Assembly (NCBI RefSeq): GCF_000172555.1
Contig: NZ_ABOX02000018.1
Coordinates: 52,795-116,794 of the forward strand
Direction: 5' to 3'
Source of the DNA: Pedosphaera parvula Ellin514
GTDB taxonomy: Bacteria; Verrucomicrobiota; Verrucomicrobiia; Limisphaerales; Pedosphaeraceae
Length of the DNA stretch: 64,000 bases
The translations under genes and the position numbers were made by a program. The notes beneath the pieces were generated by a model that worked only from the letters and a program-made list of their open reading frames with translations, made no database searches and was not told the DNA's origin. Of the stretch, positions 52,727 to 60,596 are shown piece after piece. Within the stretch, counting starts at the first letter, position 1, and every line of letters starts with the position of its first letter.

Positions 52727-53467
52727 TCATTCTGCCTCAACGAGTGCCGCCGGCCTGACAAAGGCCCGGGTTGGTGCATAGCTGAATATGCCCGCTGCCA
52801 CCTCATCAAAAATAAGCCCGCAGTCCCACCAAAATTGTGCAGTCGAAACACCCGCTTCACGCAAAATCTTCCGGTGGTCCCACAATACCACCATGCATGA
52901 GGCTCTGAATAGGATTCTCCAGACAGTTCGCAACGCCAGTCGGGACGGAATTGAAAGGTCCACAAACGCGCCTTGTAAAAATTCCATATGGAAAGCCACA
53001 TGCCCTTCTTCGTCGTGTACAATCTGCGCACAGACCGCACGCACTACCGGGTCATCAACACCGTCACGCACCGCGCGGAAGTAACGCTTGGCAATCATCT
53101 CTGGCATCAGCAGCACAAGCAGTTCCTGGTTCAATCCGAAAAGCCGACGCAGCAGGATAAAGCAGGTGTCGCTCCAATGATGCCCAATCAAGGGTGCATC
53201 CAGAAGTTTAAGCACCTCTGCCATCAAGCGCGCATGCTCCTGCTCTTCCTTGATGAAAAGATCGATACTTTCCATATAGACCGAATCGTTGGTGGTCGCC
53301 GCTTGTTTGCGAAGATGGCGGCCCTCGCCAGATTCGCCAACCTGAAATCGCTGCAACGAATGTATCAACGGTCCGCGTAATCGAGTCGCGACATTCACTC
53401 CTTTATTCCAGGGAACCTCCCGGCGATGAACGCGATTGTAATCAAAGTATCTAAGCCAGTTCTTCAT
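52727..53467 (-). CDS. Ferritin-like diiron protein (copy 2)
   Basis: A 246-residue four-helix-bundle diiron candidate. Ligand pattern: E75-xx-H78 in KEEQEHARL, E123 in MPEMIAKRYF, E153-xx-H156 in HDEEGHVAFH; helix A carries QRFQVGESGEG. Homologous to the 55.0-kb gene with matching spacing. Such folds store iron or activate O2 (oxidases, hydroxylases, N-oxygenases); which applies here is unknown. No signal peptide. Its start overlaps the upstream membrane-protein gene by 17 nt; last gene of the cluster. Confidence 0.85.
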   Translation of the reverse strand: MKNWLRYFDYNRVHRREVPWNKGVNVATRLRGPLIHSLQRFQVGESGEGRHLRKQAATTNDSVYMESIDLFIKEEQEHARLMAEVLKLLDAPLIGHHWSDTCFILLRRLFGLNQELLVLLMPEMIAKRYFRAVRDGVDDPVVRAVCAQIVHDEEGHVAFHMEFLQGAFVDLSIPSRLALRTVWRILFRASCMVVLWDHRKILREAGVSTAQFWWDCGLIFDEVAAGIFSYAPTRAFVRPAALVEAE

Positions 53468-54173
53468 TCGATTGCTCCTTTAGTGAGTGTGAGTTCACAG
53501 ATGGATTCGTGCGCCAGATCCTGTAAATCAGGCCGAGCACCGGCGCTGACATCAGTACCAAAGCAATTAGAAACAAGGACCAATCAAACGAGGTTGGCAA
53601 CATGGCACGCAATGCATCCTCCCCCTTGCCGGCCACTCGAATGGCGTCCTCCATGAATACGTATAAGGCCAGCAGCATCCCTGCAAAGTTTAACACCCAT
53701 GCCTTCCATTCAGTTCGAAACGGACAATCCAGCCGGTGTTCCCACTGAGTGGCCAAGGTTCCCCAAATAATCATTAACAATGCGATCAGGACGGGCGCAA
53801 TGACCGGGCCCCACCAGGGCAATGGCAGCAGGAAGAGAATATCCCAATCCGTCAGCGCATGCGGCCAGCCGGTAATCACCTTTAGAAAAACATAATAAAA
53901 AATATCCCACACGCCGAAAGCTATGGCCGCATACCCCCATCGACTCCGCCACGTACGACCTGCCAGCATCCCCATCGTGAAGAGCATGATTAATGTCGCT
54001 GCTTCCCGAACCACCTCCACCAAGGCAAGCCCGGCAACCGCCGGCAAAGGATCATTCTGAAAGGGTTCGATGCGATCAGACAAGGTGCGGAGATAGAAAA
54101 CCACCGCCGATTCCATCCAAGCCATGGCGATTCCAAACACAACCACCGTTAACCACCGTGTTCCTTGTTTCAT
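53451..54173 (-). CDS. Polytopic membrane protein (copy 2), partner of ferritin-like protein
   Basis: A 240-residue protein with about six membrane helices. Strongly conserved with its upstream neighbour: AMAWMESAVVFYLRTL, EVVREAATLIMLFTMG, AFGVWDIFYYVFLKVITGWPH, LFLLPLPWWGPVIAP, YVFMEDAIRV. Many Trp and Pro in short loops, two conserved acidic residues in helices 1 and 3 (MESA, WDIFYY). Family not recognised. It starts within the preceding stop (4-nt ATGA overlap) and overlaps the following ferritin-like gene. Confidence 0.83.
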   Translation of the reverse strand: MKQGTRWLTVVVFGIAMAWMESAVVFYLRTLSDRIEPFQNDPLPAVAGLALVEVVREAATLIMLFTMGMLAGRTWRSRWGYAAIAFGVWDIFYYVFLKVITGWPHALTDWDILFLLPLPWWGPVIAPVLIALLMIIWGTLATQWEHRLDCPFRTEWKAWVLNFAGMLLALYVFMEDAIRVAGKGEDALRAMLPTSFDWSLFLIALVLMSAPVLGLIYRIWRTNPSVNSHSLKEQSNEELA

Positions 54174-54940
54174 GACTGTTCTCCTCGATTGATTGAGCCT
54201 CTCCCTGCTCTAGTTATGGATACTCCTACCGGGCCATTTCTGCCAGCACCTTCCGGGTTTTGCCATAAAACCAACCTCCGCTTCCACACATTGCGAGCTA
54301 TTTCCAAAACCGGTGTCGCCATTAAAACCAGTGCGGCCAGGAACAAAGGCCAGTTAAAACTGTTTGGAAGGACATTCCGCGCGGCTTCGCCTCCTTGAGG
54401 TGCCACGCGAATAGTATCGGCCATGAAAACGTAAAGCGCCACTGCTGCACCGCCAAAGCTGATAATCCAGGTCAGCCCTCCAGGCCAAAGGCGAACCCCT
54501 GCCCGGCTGAATTGCGTGACCAGCGTTCCCCCGAGGATCATCAGCGTTGCGATGCAGCAGGGTGCCAGCACGGGTCCCCACCATGGTAAAGGAATTAAAA
54601 ACAACAAATCCCAATTGAATATCGAGTGTGGCCACCCACTTATTACCTTGAGAAAAATGTAATAGAAAATATCCCACACACCGAAGGCGATAAACATGTA
54701 AGCCACGCGCGAACGCCAGTTCTTAGCCGCCAGCCAACCCACGGTTAAGAGCATCACCATCGTTGCCGCTTCGCGAACCAGTTCTGCGTGACCTATGCCT
54801 TTGGCCAGATGCACAGGATAAGGATGATACGGGTCCATTTGAGCCATCATCGTTCTCAAATAGAACGCAACCGCCGATTCCACCCATGCCATTGCCATGG
54901 CATATAACACCACCGTCACCCAACGTTTTCTCTCCCTCAT
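54170..54940 (-). CDS. Polytopic membrane protein (copy 1), partner of ferritin-like protein
   Basis: A 256-residue paralogue of the previous gene with the same helix order: AMAWVESAVAFYLRTM, ELVREAATMVMLLTVG, AFGVWDIFYYIFLKVISGWPH, LFLIPLPWWGPVLAP, YVFMADTIRVAPQGGEAARN. More than half of residues appear shared by eye over the core. It follows the ferritin-like copy 1 by 75 nt. Unknown function; the co-occurrence with ferritin-like genes suggests a membrane electron or iron partner (inference). Confidence 0.83.
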   Translation of the reverse strand: MRERKRWVTVVLYAMAMAWVESAVAFYLRTMMAQMDPYHPYPVHLAKGIGHAELVREAATMVMLLTVGWLAAKNWRSRVAYMFIAFGVWDIFYYIFLKVISGWPHSIFNWDLLFLIPLPWWGPVLAPCCIATLMILGGTLVTQFSRAGVRLWPGGLTWIISFGGAAVALYVFMADTIRVAPQGGEAARNVLPNSFNWPLFLAALVLMATPVLEIARNVWKRRLVLWQNPEGAGRNGPVGVSITRAGRGSINRGEQS

Positions 54941-55015
54941 AATTCTCCTCGTTCGACTTAACCCGTATTAATCACAGAATTCGTTTCTGCCGCTTGCGTT
55001 TGACGCATCACTGCT

Positions 55016-55810
55016 TTACGTGGACTTCAATCCAGTTATCGCCCCTTTGCCAACATGAGGATTACCTCGCCTGGCAAAAGAGAATTCCTTCTTCGCCCCT
55101 TTGATGAGTTGATAAAGTGATACGATAAAGTGCCTCAGTTGCTGCCGCACTTCGCGAAAATACTCCACTCGCGACCCACCAATCGCTGTAAGGCAAGGAC
55201 CATGATTCACCCAAAGCATCGTCGCTGCCGCAAGCCCAAGCACGCAAAATTGCGTCCTCCAAAGCGCGTTACTGCCCCCCTTCACATGTTGTCGAGAATC
55301 TGCCAACCGATCGCGATGAAACGCAACATGCCCTGCTTCATCTCTCAAAATGAGTGTGCACATTTGCGCCACCGGAATATCAGGAGAATGAGCGCGCAAC
55401 ACCCGGTAATAAGCAGTGCTCACAAGCTCGGTGAGCAATAGGACCTGCAGCTCGAATCGCACTCCGAGAGCACGCCGGCACCAGCAGAAAGCAGTGAAGC
55501 TCCAATGCGAATTGATGGCCCGCCCTCCCAAACGCTCCACGGCGCAGCCAAGCAATCGCGCATGCTCTGCCTCCTCGGCAAACCACAAATCTACGATCTT
55601 TCGCATCTGCTCTGTACTGCTGCGAAACCGTTCCGCGTCAAAAGCGATCAATGACGCAGGTCCTCCGCCATCACCCAAACGAAACTGTTCGATTGATTTT
55701 AAGAAAAGACCAAACGTCCTCTCTGAAATCGATACCGGAGCCGACCAGTCAGGCTCCAGGCGATCCAGGCGGTTACGTTCAAAATACGCGATCCATTTGG
55801 CATGGTTCAT
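55016..55810 (-). CDS. Ferritin-like diiron protein (copy 1)
   Basis: A 264-residue relative of the 52.7-kb protein: E80-xx-H83 in AEEAEHARL, E128 in LTELVSTAYYRVL, E158-xx-H161 in RDEAGHVAFH, and helix A with EQFRLGDGGG. Start MNHAKWIAYFERNRLDRLEP parallels MKNWLRYFDYNRVHRREVP. The C-terminus (~50 residues) is basic and differs. It begins 40 nt after ispH, so both are likely on one mRNA. Could be an oxygenase acting on a lipid or isoprenoid, or an iron-handling protein; not resolved. Confidence 0.85.
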   Translation of the reverse strand: MNHAKWIAYFERNRLDRLEPDWSAPVSISERTFGLFLKSIEQFRLGDGGGPASLIAFDAERFRSSTEQMRKIVDLWFAEEAEHARLLGCAVERLGGRAINSHWSFTAFCWCRRALGVRFELQVLLLTELVSTAYYRVLRAHSPDIPVAQMCTLILRDEAGHVAFHRDRLADSRQHVKGGSNALWRTQFCVLGLAAATMLWVNHGPCLTAIGGSRVEYFREVRQQLRHFIVSLYQLIKGAKKEFSFARRGNPHVGKGAITGLKST

Positions 55811-55850
55811 GGTGCATCCTCCTGATTGATTTCATTTTAATTCTGCTCCG

Positions 55851-56705
55851 CTAGTTTCTGTTACATACGTTGTCGGCCAACTGGCGCAGAGCCTGTTCCA
55901 CCTCATTAATGGTGCTGTCAGGCGTTGAAGTTCCCGCTGTAATTCCCACTATCCCGGCATTCTCAAACCACTCGCTTCGCAAATCGTTCGCGAACTGCAC
56001 GTGATGAACCCGGGGACAATATCGCCCACATGTTTTCACCAGTTCGTGCGTGTTGTTGCTATGCGCCCCGCCGACCACCACTACCACGTCACTTTTTTGT
56101 GCGAGTTCAACTGCTGCAAATTGGCGTTGTTTCGTCGGACGGCACACGGTGTCTACAAATCGAACTTCTGAATTGGGAAATTTCTTTCTGACGATGCCGA
56201 CGAGTCGCTGCACTTTTTCAATCGGTTGCGTTGTCTGTGCCGCAATTCCAAAACGGGCACGCTCCTGTAGATTCTCGATATCGGCTTCGCTCAGAACAAC
56301 GTCGAACGCCTTCAAGTCCCCCGTGAGACCGCGCACTTCCACATGGTCGCGCTTGCCAATAATCACCGGATGATAACCGTCCCTCGCCAACTCGGCCACC
56401 GAGCGATGCGCAAAGTGTACCAATGGGCAGGTTGCTTCCAGGACCTTCAATCCTCTGGCTTTGATTTCGTTGATCGACTTTTCCGAAGCGCCATGGGCCG
56501 TAATCATGACGGAGTCCGTTGTAACCGCCTCAATTTCCTGCTCAAATTTAATTCCGTGTGCCCGGAGATTGGAAAGCACGGTTTCATTATGGACCAAATC
56601 ACCGAGAATGGTAAGCGGTGTGGACGCAGTTTCCTTCGTGGCAAGCGTAATGGCATCTCGCACACCAAAGCACATGCCCATATGTTCAGCTCGAATAATA
56701 TTCAT
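55851..56705 (-). CDS. ispH: 4-hydroxy-3-methylbut-2-enyl diphosphate reductase
   Basis: Last enzyme of the MEP isoprenoid pathway; reduces HMBPP to IPP and DMAPP with a [4Fe-4S] cluster. About 284 residues, slightly short for the family. Cluster cysteines C12 (HMGMCFGVRDA), C93 (EATCPLV) and C188 (DTVCRPTKQRQ) are all present, as are GDLVHNETV, ITAHGAS, and GKRDHVEVRGLTGD. ATG 56705 is chosen since it gives the family N-terminus MNIIRAEHMGMCFGV. An operator-like dyad lies 12 nt upstream, between this gene and the regulator. Downstream are the ferritin-like genes. Confidence 0.93.
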   Translation of the reverse strand: MNIIRAEHMGMCFGVRDAITLATKETASTPLTILGDLVHNETVLSNLRAHGIKFEQEIEAVTTDSVMITAHGASEKSINEIKARGLKVLEATCPLVHFAHRSVAELARDGYHPVIIGKRDHVEVRGLTGDLKAFDVVLSEADIENLQERARFGIAAQTTQPIEKVQRLVGIVRKKFPNSEVRFVDTVCRPTKQRQFAAVELAQKSDVVVVVGGAHSNNTHELVKTCGRYCPRVHHVQFANDLRSEWFENAGIVGITAGTSTPDSTINEVEQALRQLADNVCNRN

Positions 56706-56716
56706 AAGACAAATAT

Positions 56717-56735
56717 CACTTTGTGATACAAAGTT
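56717..56735. promoter_or_regulatory. Operator-like dyad in front of ispH
   Basis: CACTTTGTGATACAAAGTT: ACTTTGT-GAT-ACAAAGT is a perfect 7-bp dyad with 3-nt spacer. Its reverse complement matches the site at 57713-57731 in 18 of 19 positions. Likely bound by the winged-helix regulator encoded between the two sites. Confidence 0.8.
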
Positions 56736-56772
56736 AAAGACCATGCGAGTTTCATTTTCGTTCAACAAAAAA

Positions 56773-57087
56773 TTATTTAAGTTTGGTTTGCTGGACAATC
56801 TCCTCCAGCAAATTGATGTACGTGGTGAAAGCTTTTCTGCCGGCAGGAGTCAACGAACAGGTGGTGAGCGGCCGATTTTTCTGAAAAGTTTTTGCGACCG
56901 ATATATAACCCGCTTCCTGCAAAGTACGAATGTGCGTGGTTACGTTCCCGTCGGTCATGTTCAAAGAGTTGCGCAGATCCGTAAATGAGAGCTCTGGCGA
57001 GGCGGCCAGCAGAGACATAATTGCCAGGCGACCCTTCTCGTGTATGACACGATCCAGGTTGAGAAATGGTTCTGGATTCACGCTCAC
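56773..57087 (-). CDS. Winged-helix transcriptional regulator (MarR/ArsR-like, HTH_27 type)
   Basis: A 104-residue DNA-binding protein made only of a winged helix: LDRVIHEKGRLAIMSLLAA, LSFTDLRNSLNMTDGNVTTHIRTLQEAGYI (recognition helix), SVAKTFQKNRPLTTCSLTPAGRKAFTTY (wing and dimer helix). No ligand domain. Its start overlaps the membrane-protein stop (ATGA). It is flanked on both sides by the same dyad, so autoregulation together with control of ispH is likely (inference). Related small regulators typically pair with a membrane protein that modulates them. Confidence 0.9.
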   Translation of the reverse strand: MSVNPEPFLNLDRVIHEKGRLAIMSLLAASPELSFTDLRNSLNMTDGNVTTHIRTLQEAGYISVAKTFQKNRPLTTCSLTPAGRKAFTTYINLLEEIVQQTKLK

Positions 57088-57707
57088 GTTTCATTCTTCC
57101 TCTGTTCCGTGAAGTAGAGATAGACTCCATAGGCCAGTTGAAATACTCCGAAGAACAGCCCCATTTCGGCATGCCCCAACTTGATCGGCATCTGTATATC
57201 CGCAAATCTCAGGCTGACGAGGAGGACGCAGCCAAGTATTATAAAACCCCATGCGAAAAGCCTGATACCACGTGGCATAAAGAAGCCGGCCGCATGAATG
57301 GCACAGCCATAAAGCAACATCCAAAGTATCGGAAGCAATACCGGGATTTCAGCATTTTCCACCCAAAGTAAACAAATGACTCCGGCCATCATTCCCACAA
57401 ACAAAGCCGGCATCATGGCTTGTGTCACCCGCCGCGTCGGTGGCGACCAAAATGGTTCCCTATCCTTCAATGATTGCCCGCGCACGAGGATGTAATCGCC
57501 TCCAACTGCAATCAAACTGACAGTCATCCAGTAAGCGGCAAAAGCCTTGGCGCTCTCAATATTTAAATACCAACCCACTACGGCAGCCACCACCCCCACC
57601 AAACCGGTGAAAGTCATCACTGGAGCCAGGGCGCGCCGATAGATGGCGGAGCGCTCCATCAAGGTGCGTATCGCTTGAAGGTTCTGCGCGGCCCAGTTGG
57701 TTTCCAT
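57084..57707 (-). CDS. Membrane protein co-transcribed with the winged-helix regulator
   Basis: About 207 residues, six hydrophobic segments: APVMTFTGLVGVVAAVVGWYL, YWMTVSLIAVGGDYILV, MMPALFVGMMAGVICLLWV, VLLPILWMLLYGCAIHAAGFFM, LFAWGFIILGCVLLVSLRF, GLFFGVFQLAYGVYLYF. ATG 57707 is chosen because the upstream GTG at 57725 lies within the operator-like dyad. Overlaps the regulator gene by 4 nt. Possibly a sensor or antagonist of the regulator, by analogy with LytTR/DUF3021-type pairs (inference). Confidence 0.85.
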   Translation of the reverse strand: METNWAAQNLQAIRTLMERSAIYRRALAPVMTFTGLVGVVAAVVGWYLNIESAKAFAAYWMTVSLIAVGGDYILVRGQSLKDREPFWSPPTRRVTQAMMPALFVGMMAGVICLLWVENAEIPVLLPILWMLLYGCAIHAAGFFMPRGIRLFAWGFIILGCVLLVSLRFADIQMPIKLGHAEMGLFFGVFQLAYGVYLYFTEQRKNET

Positions 57708-57712
57708 GCCTT

Positions 57713-57731
57713 CACTTTGTATCACAAAGTG
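57713..57731. promoter_or_regulatory. Operator-like dyad in front of the membrane-protein/regulator operon
   Basis: CACTTTGTATCACAAAGTG: a perfect 8-bp dyad with ATC centre, ending 6 nt before ATG 57707. On the minus strand TTGACA (57741-57736) precedes it by 4 nt, so the site covers the expected spacer/-10 region, as for a repressor operator. It matches the site at 56717-56735. Confidence 0.82.
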
Positions 57732-57777
57732 TAATTGTCAAGCAAGTTTTTACAGCAGGAATTCTGAACTTAAATGT

Positions 57778-58839
57778 CTAGGCCATCGCTCCGGCCCGTG
57801 AGATTGGTTCGTAGGGTTCTATCAAAACCTTGCCCAACACATTGCGAGAGCGGAGATGAGCAAAGGCATCATCGGTTTCATCCAGCGGGTAGATGCTGTC
57901 GATGACCGGTATGAGCTTTCCGGCGGCAACCCATTTCAACGTGGCCTCAATGTCTGCCTTGTTTCGTCCATAACTACCAATCAGTCGTTGTTGCTTTACG
58001 AAGAACGGCCATAAATTAATTGTGACATCTCGTCCCGCCGTGGCGCCGCAGGTTACCACTGTGCCACCACGCGCCAGACACTCAAAGACCTTCGGCAACA
58101 CCTCACCACCGATGTGTTCCACCGCGACATCCACGCCGCGCTTTTCCGTAATCTTCCGCACCTCGGCTGGCCAGTTCGGATCGTTGGAATCCACAACGTG
58201 ATCGGCGCCCAATTGCTTTCCGAGAACACGCTTTGCTTCAGTGGATGCAGTGGTCACGACACGAGCACCCAAACCTTTCGCGATTTGGATTGCTGCGGAA
58301 CCGACTCCGCTGGAGGCTCCCATGACCAGCACCCAATCATTGGGATGGACCGCTGTTCGATTGGTCAACATGTGCATGGCCGTGCTGCCGGCCAGTGTCA
58401 ATGCCGCAGAAGCATCGAAATCAGCACTCTCCGGCAAACGCACCAGCGCACGCACTGGGACAACTACCTTCTCAGCAAAACCTCCATCACGTTGCACACC
58501 GAGAAGCTCCCCCTTCAAGCAGAGCGACTCTTCGCCTTTTCTACAGAATTCGCATTCACCACAAAAAAGATTGGATTGCACCGCGACCCTGTCTCCCGGC
58601 TTCCAATCCTCAACCGAAGCACCAATCTCCAAAATTCTCCCTGCAATTTCGCCCCCTGGCGTGCGAGGAAGCGCAACCGGGACCGGCAACGCTCCCTCCT
58701 CCAGCCAGAGATCCAGGTGATTCAATCCACACGATTGCACCTGCACCAACACCTCGTCAGGCGCAGGCTTCGGCTCAGGCACTTCACGCAACTCGAATTT
58801 CCCCGGCGCGCCATGAGCGATCAGTTGAAATGCTTCCAT
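57778..58839 (-). CDS. Zinc-type MDR alcohol dehydrogenase/quinone oxidoreductase
   Basis: About 353 residues. GroES-like domain with zinc and NAD(P) features: GLNHLDLWLEEG, PRTPGGEIAGRILEIG, four structural-zinc cysteines in NLFCGECEFCRKGEESLC, and the Rossmann motif VLVMGASSGVGSAAIQIAKGLGA. Oxidoreductase acting on an alcohol, aldehyde or quinone; substrate unknown. The catalytic Cys in the classical ADH position is Asn-Leu-Asp (NHLD), as in some MDR enzymes without catalytic zinc. ATG 58839 (MEAFQLIAHGAPGKFELREV) is chosen because the longer frame overlaps the upstream gene. Confidence 0.9.
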   Translation of the reverse strand: MEAFQLIAHGAPGKFELREVPEPKPAPDEVLVQVQSCGLNHLDLWLEEGALPVPVALPRTPGGEIAGRILEIGASVEDWKPGDRVAVQSNLFCGECEFCRKGEESLCLKGELLGVQRDGGFAEKVVVPVRALVRLPESADFDASAALTLAGSTAMHMLTNRTAVHPNDWVLVMGASSGVGSAAIQIAKGLGARVVTTASTEAKRVLGKQLGADHVVDSNDPNWPAEVRKITEKRGVDVAVEHIGGEVLPKVFECLARGGTVVTCGATAGRDVTINLWPFFVKQQRLIGSYGRNKADIEATLKWVAAGKLIPVIDSIYPLDETDDAFAHLRSRNVLGKVLIEPYEPISRAGAMA

Positions 58840-58885
58840 GTATCCATTCAACACCGGAAGCAGCCATTCTGCAAGTGATGCACTG

Positions 58886-60559
58886 CTATTGAACCTTCTT
58901 TGCCTTCTGATCAATTCCGTTTTGATGAAGAATCAGGGCGGTAACTTTCCCATTCGCATCCTTTTCAAAGGTCAATTGTGCTTCCACCTCCTTATAAAAG
59001 AACTCCGTTGCACTTTGCGGGAAAATCCCGAGGAAGGATTGCCCCGTCAACTTGGCCAACAAATTGTTCCCTGAGCGCTTGATCGTGAACTCTGCAAAAA
59101 GCCCCAATTCATATTTTCCAACATAGTCATCGTACGTTTTCGGGTCTAATTTAACCGCCACCCGCTGCTTGAGCGGCTGATCAGAAATCTTTTTGGCCTT
59201 CTGGTCGAATCCGTTTTGATGGAGCACCAGGCTGGTTATCCTACCTTGCTTATCCTTGTTGAAGGTCAACTGCGCATCCACCGCCTCGTAGAAAAACTCA
59301 CTTTCCGATTCCGGATAAACTTCCAGATAAGATTGTCCTGTGAGCTGAACCAGCAACTGATCTCCATTGTTGCGCACATTGAACACGACAGCCGGATTCA
59401 GCCGGTAAACGCCCACATAGTTGACTAAGGCATCCGCGCTCAAGGCAATGGTGTTGCGAGGTTTCTTTACCTCGACCTTGGCCAGGTTGAACTTCGGGTT
59501 CAGTAAATGAAATCCGATGTCGTCGATGTCATTGGCTGAATTCGACAGGATGACAACGCCTCGCTTGCTCTTTTTATCGAAGCCGATAAAGGAGTGATAG
59601 CCACCCGTCTCGCCGTTGTGCCACACGAGTTCCGTGCCATGCCGCAGGTTGATATGCCAGCAGAGGCCAATCTTCATGTTTGGCCCACCGGCTGGGCGGT
59701 GGGCTTCCTGAGCCAGGTCCATCGCTGTAGTCAGCGGGGACTGCAGGACTCCCATGTTCGCTGAAAGGAATTTCAACATGTCATTCACAGTGGATCTCAG
59801 TCCCCCTGCCCCTGCAAGCGTAACGATATCCCAGTTTGAAACCGGACGGCCTGACTCATTGTGCGGAATGGCCAACCGCGCTTTCAATTCCGGCGTAATC
59901 ATAACCACCGTGTTGGTCATGCCTAAAGGCCGGCAAACGCGTTCCTTCACCAGCGCCTCGTAATTAGTGCCCGCCTTCAACGCCAACACATGCCCCAGCA
60001 AGCCCACGCCCAGATTGGAGTACTCGTATTTTACTCCAATATCTCTTTTGAGATTGTAGTCAGAAAGAAACTCATAAAGCTGGTCCACGGTATAGTCTAC
60101 ATAGGGATTCCTCTCGTCGGCAGATTCCAGATTATCCGGCAGGCGTGGCAGGCCGGAGGATTGGGTCGCCAAATCCAGCAACGTAATCTCCTTACCGTTA
60201 CGAGTCGGCATATGAACTGAGGTCGGCAGATACTTGGAAACAGGATCATCCAATTTCACTTCGCCCCGTTGCACCATGTCTGCCAGCAAGGAAGCTGTAA
60301 GAACTTTGGAGACGGAACCAATTTCAAAAAGTGTGTCGCCGTTCAAGGTTTGGTTGGTGCGGCCCATCTCACCGCACTGGATGATCTTCGTTCCGCTTTC
60401 GTCAATAAGGCCAAGCACGATGCCCACACCCTTCCCGGTGGCATCGACGCGTTCCTGCAGCATTTGCTTTATTTCTGCCGGCGTCGGTTCGGCTGGCTGC
60501 GCGCGACCAATGGTCGCAATCAATAGGAGGAGGGAGGCTATAAGGTTGCTCTTTAACAT
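58886..60559 (-). CDS. Class C beta-lactamase-like serine hydrolase with two C-terminal repeats
   Basis: A 557-residue exported hydrolase: signal LIASLLLLIATIGRAQP, nucleophile S-x-x-K in FEIGSVSKVLTASLLAD, Y-x-N in YEYSNLGVGLLG, and a third motif HNGETGGYHSFIGF. The last ~200 residues are two DUF3471-like repeats (YVGVYRLNP...FDQKAKKI and YVGKYELGL...IDQKAKKVQ; each with QSYLEVYPESESEFFYEAVDAQLTF-type core). Likely acts on peptidoglycan peptides or another ester/amide; drug resistance is not implied. Confidence 0.92.
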   Translation of the reverse strand: MLKSNLIASLLLLIATIGRAQPAEPTPAEIKQMLQERVDATGKGVGIVLGLIDESGTKIIQCGEMGRTNQTLNGDTLFEIGSVSKVLTASLLADMVQRGEVKLDDPVSKYLPTSVHMPTRNGKEITLLDLATQSSGLPRLPDNLESADERNPYVDYTVDQLYEFLSDYNLKRDIGVKYEYSNLGVGLLGHVLALKAGTNYEALVKERVCRPLGMTNTVVMITPELKARLAIPHNESGRPVSNWDIVTLAGAGGLRSTVNDMLKFLSANMGVLQSPLTTAMDLAQEAHRPAGGPNMKIGLCWHINLRHGTELVWHNGETGGYHSFIGFDKKSKRGVVILSNSANDIDDIGFHLLNPKFNLAKVEVKKPRNTIALSADALVNYVGVYRLNPAVVFNVRNNGDQLLVQLTGQSYLEVYPESESEFFYEAVDAQLTFNKDKQGRITSLVLHQNGFDQKAKKISDQPLKQRVAVKLDPKTYDDYVGKYELGLFAEFTIKRSGNNLLAKLTGQSFLGIFPQSATEFFYKEVEAQLTFEKDANGKVTALILHQNGIDQKAKKVQ

Positions 60560-60596
60560 AGATTTTTACGAGTTGAATGTTGATTAAATTGAAATG

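Noticed and set aside
57707..57725. GTG start at 57725 for the membrane protein before the regulator
   Set aside because: It lies inside the palindromic operator-like site; ATG 57707 is a better start.
58886..60559. Antibiotic-resistance beta-lactamase
   Set aside because: Class C-like fold with DUF3471 repeats is typical of housekeeping serine hydrolases; no resistance context.
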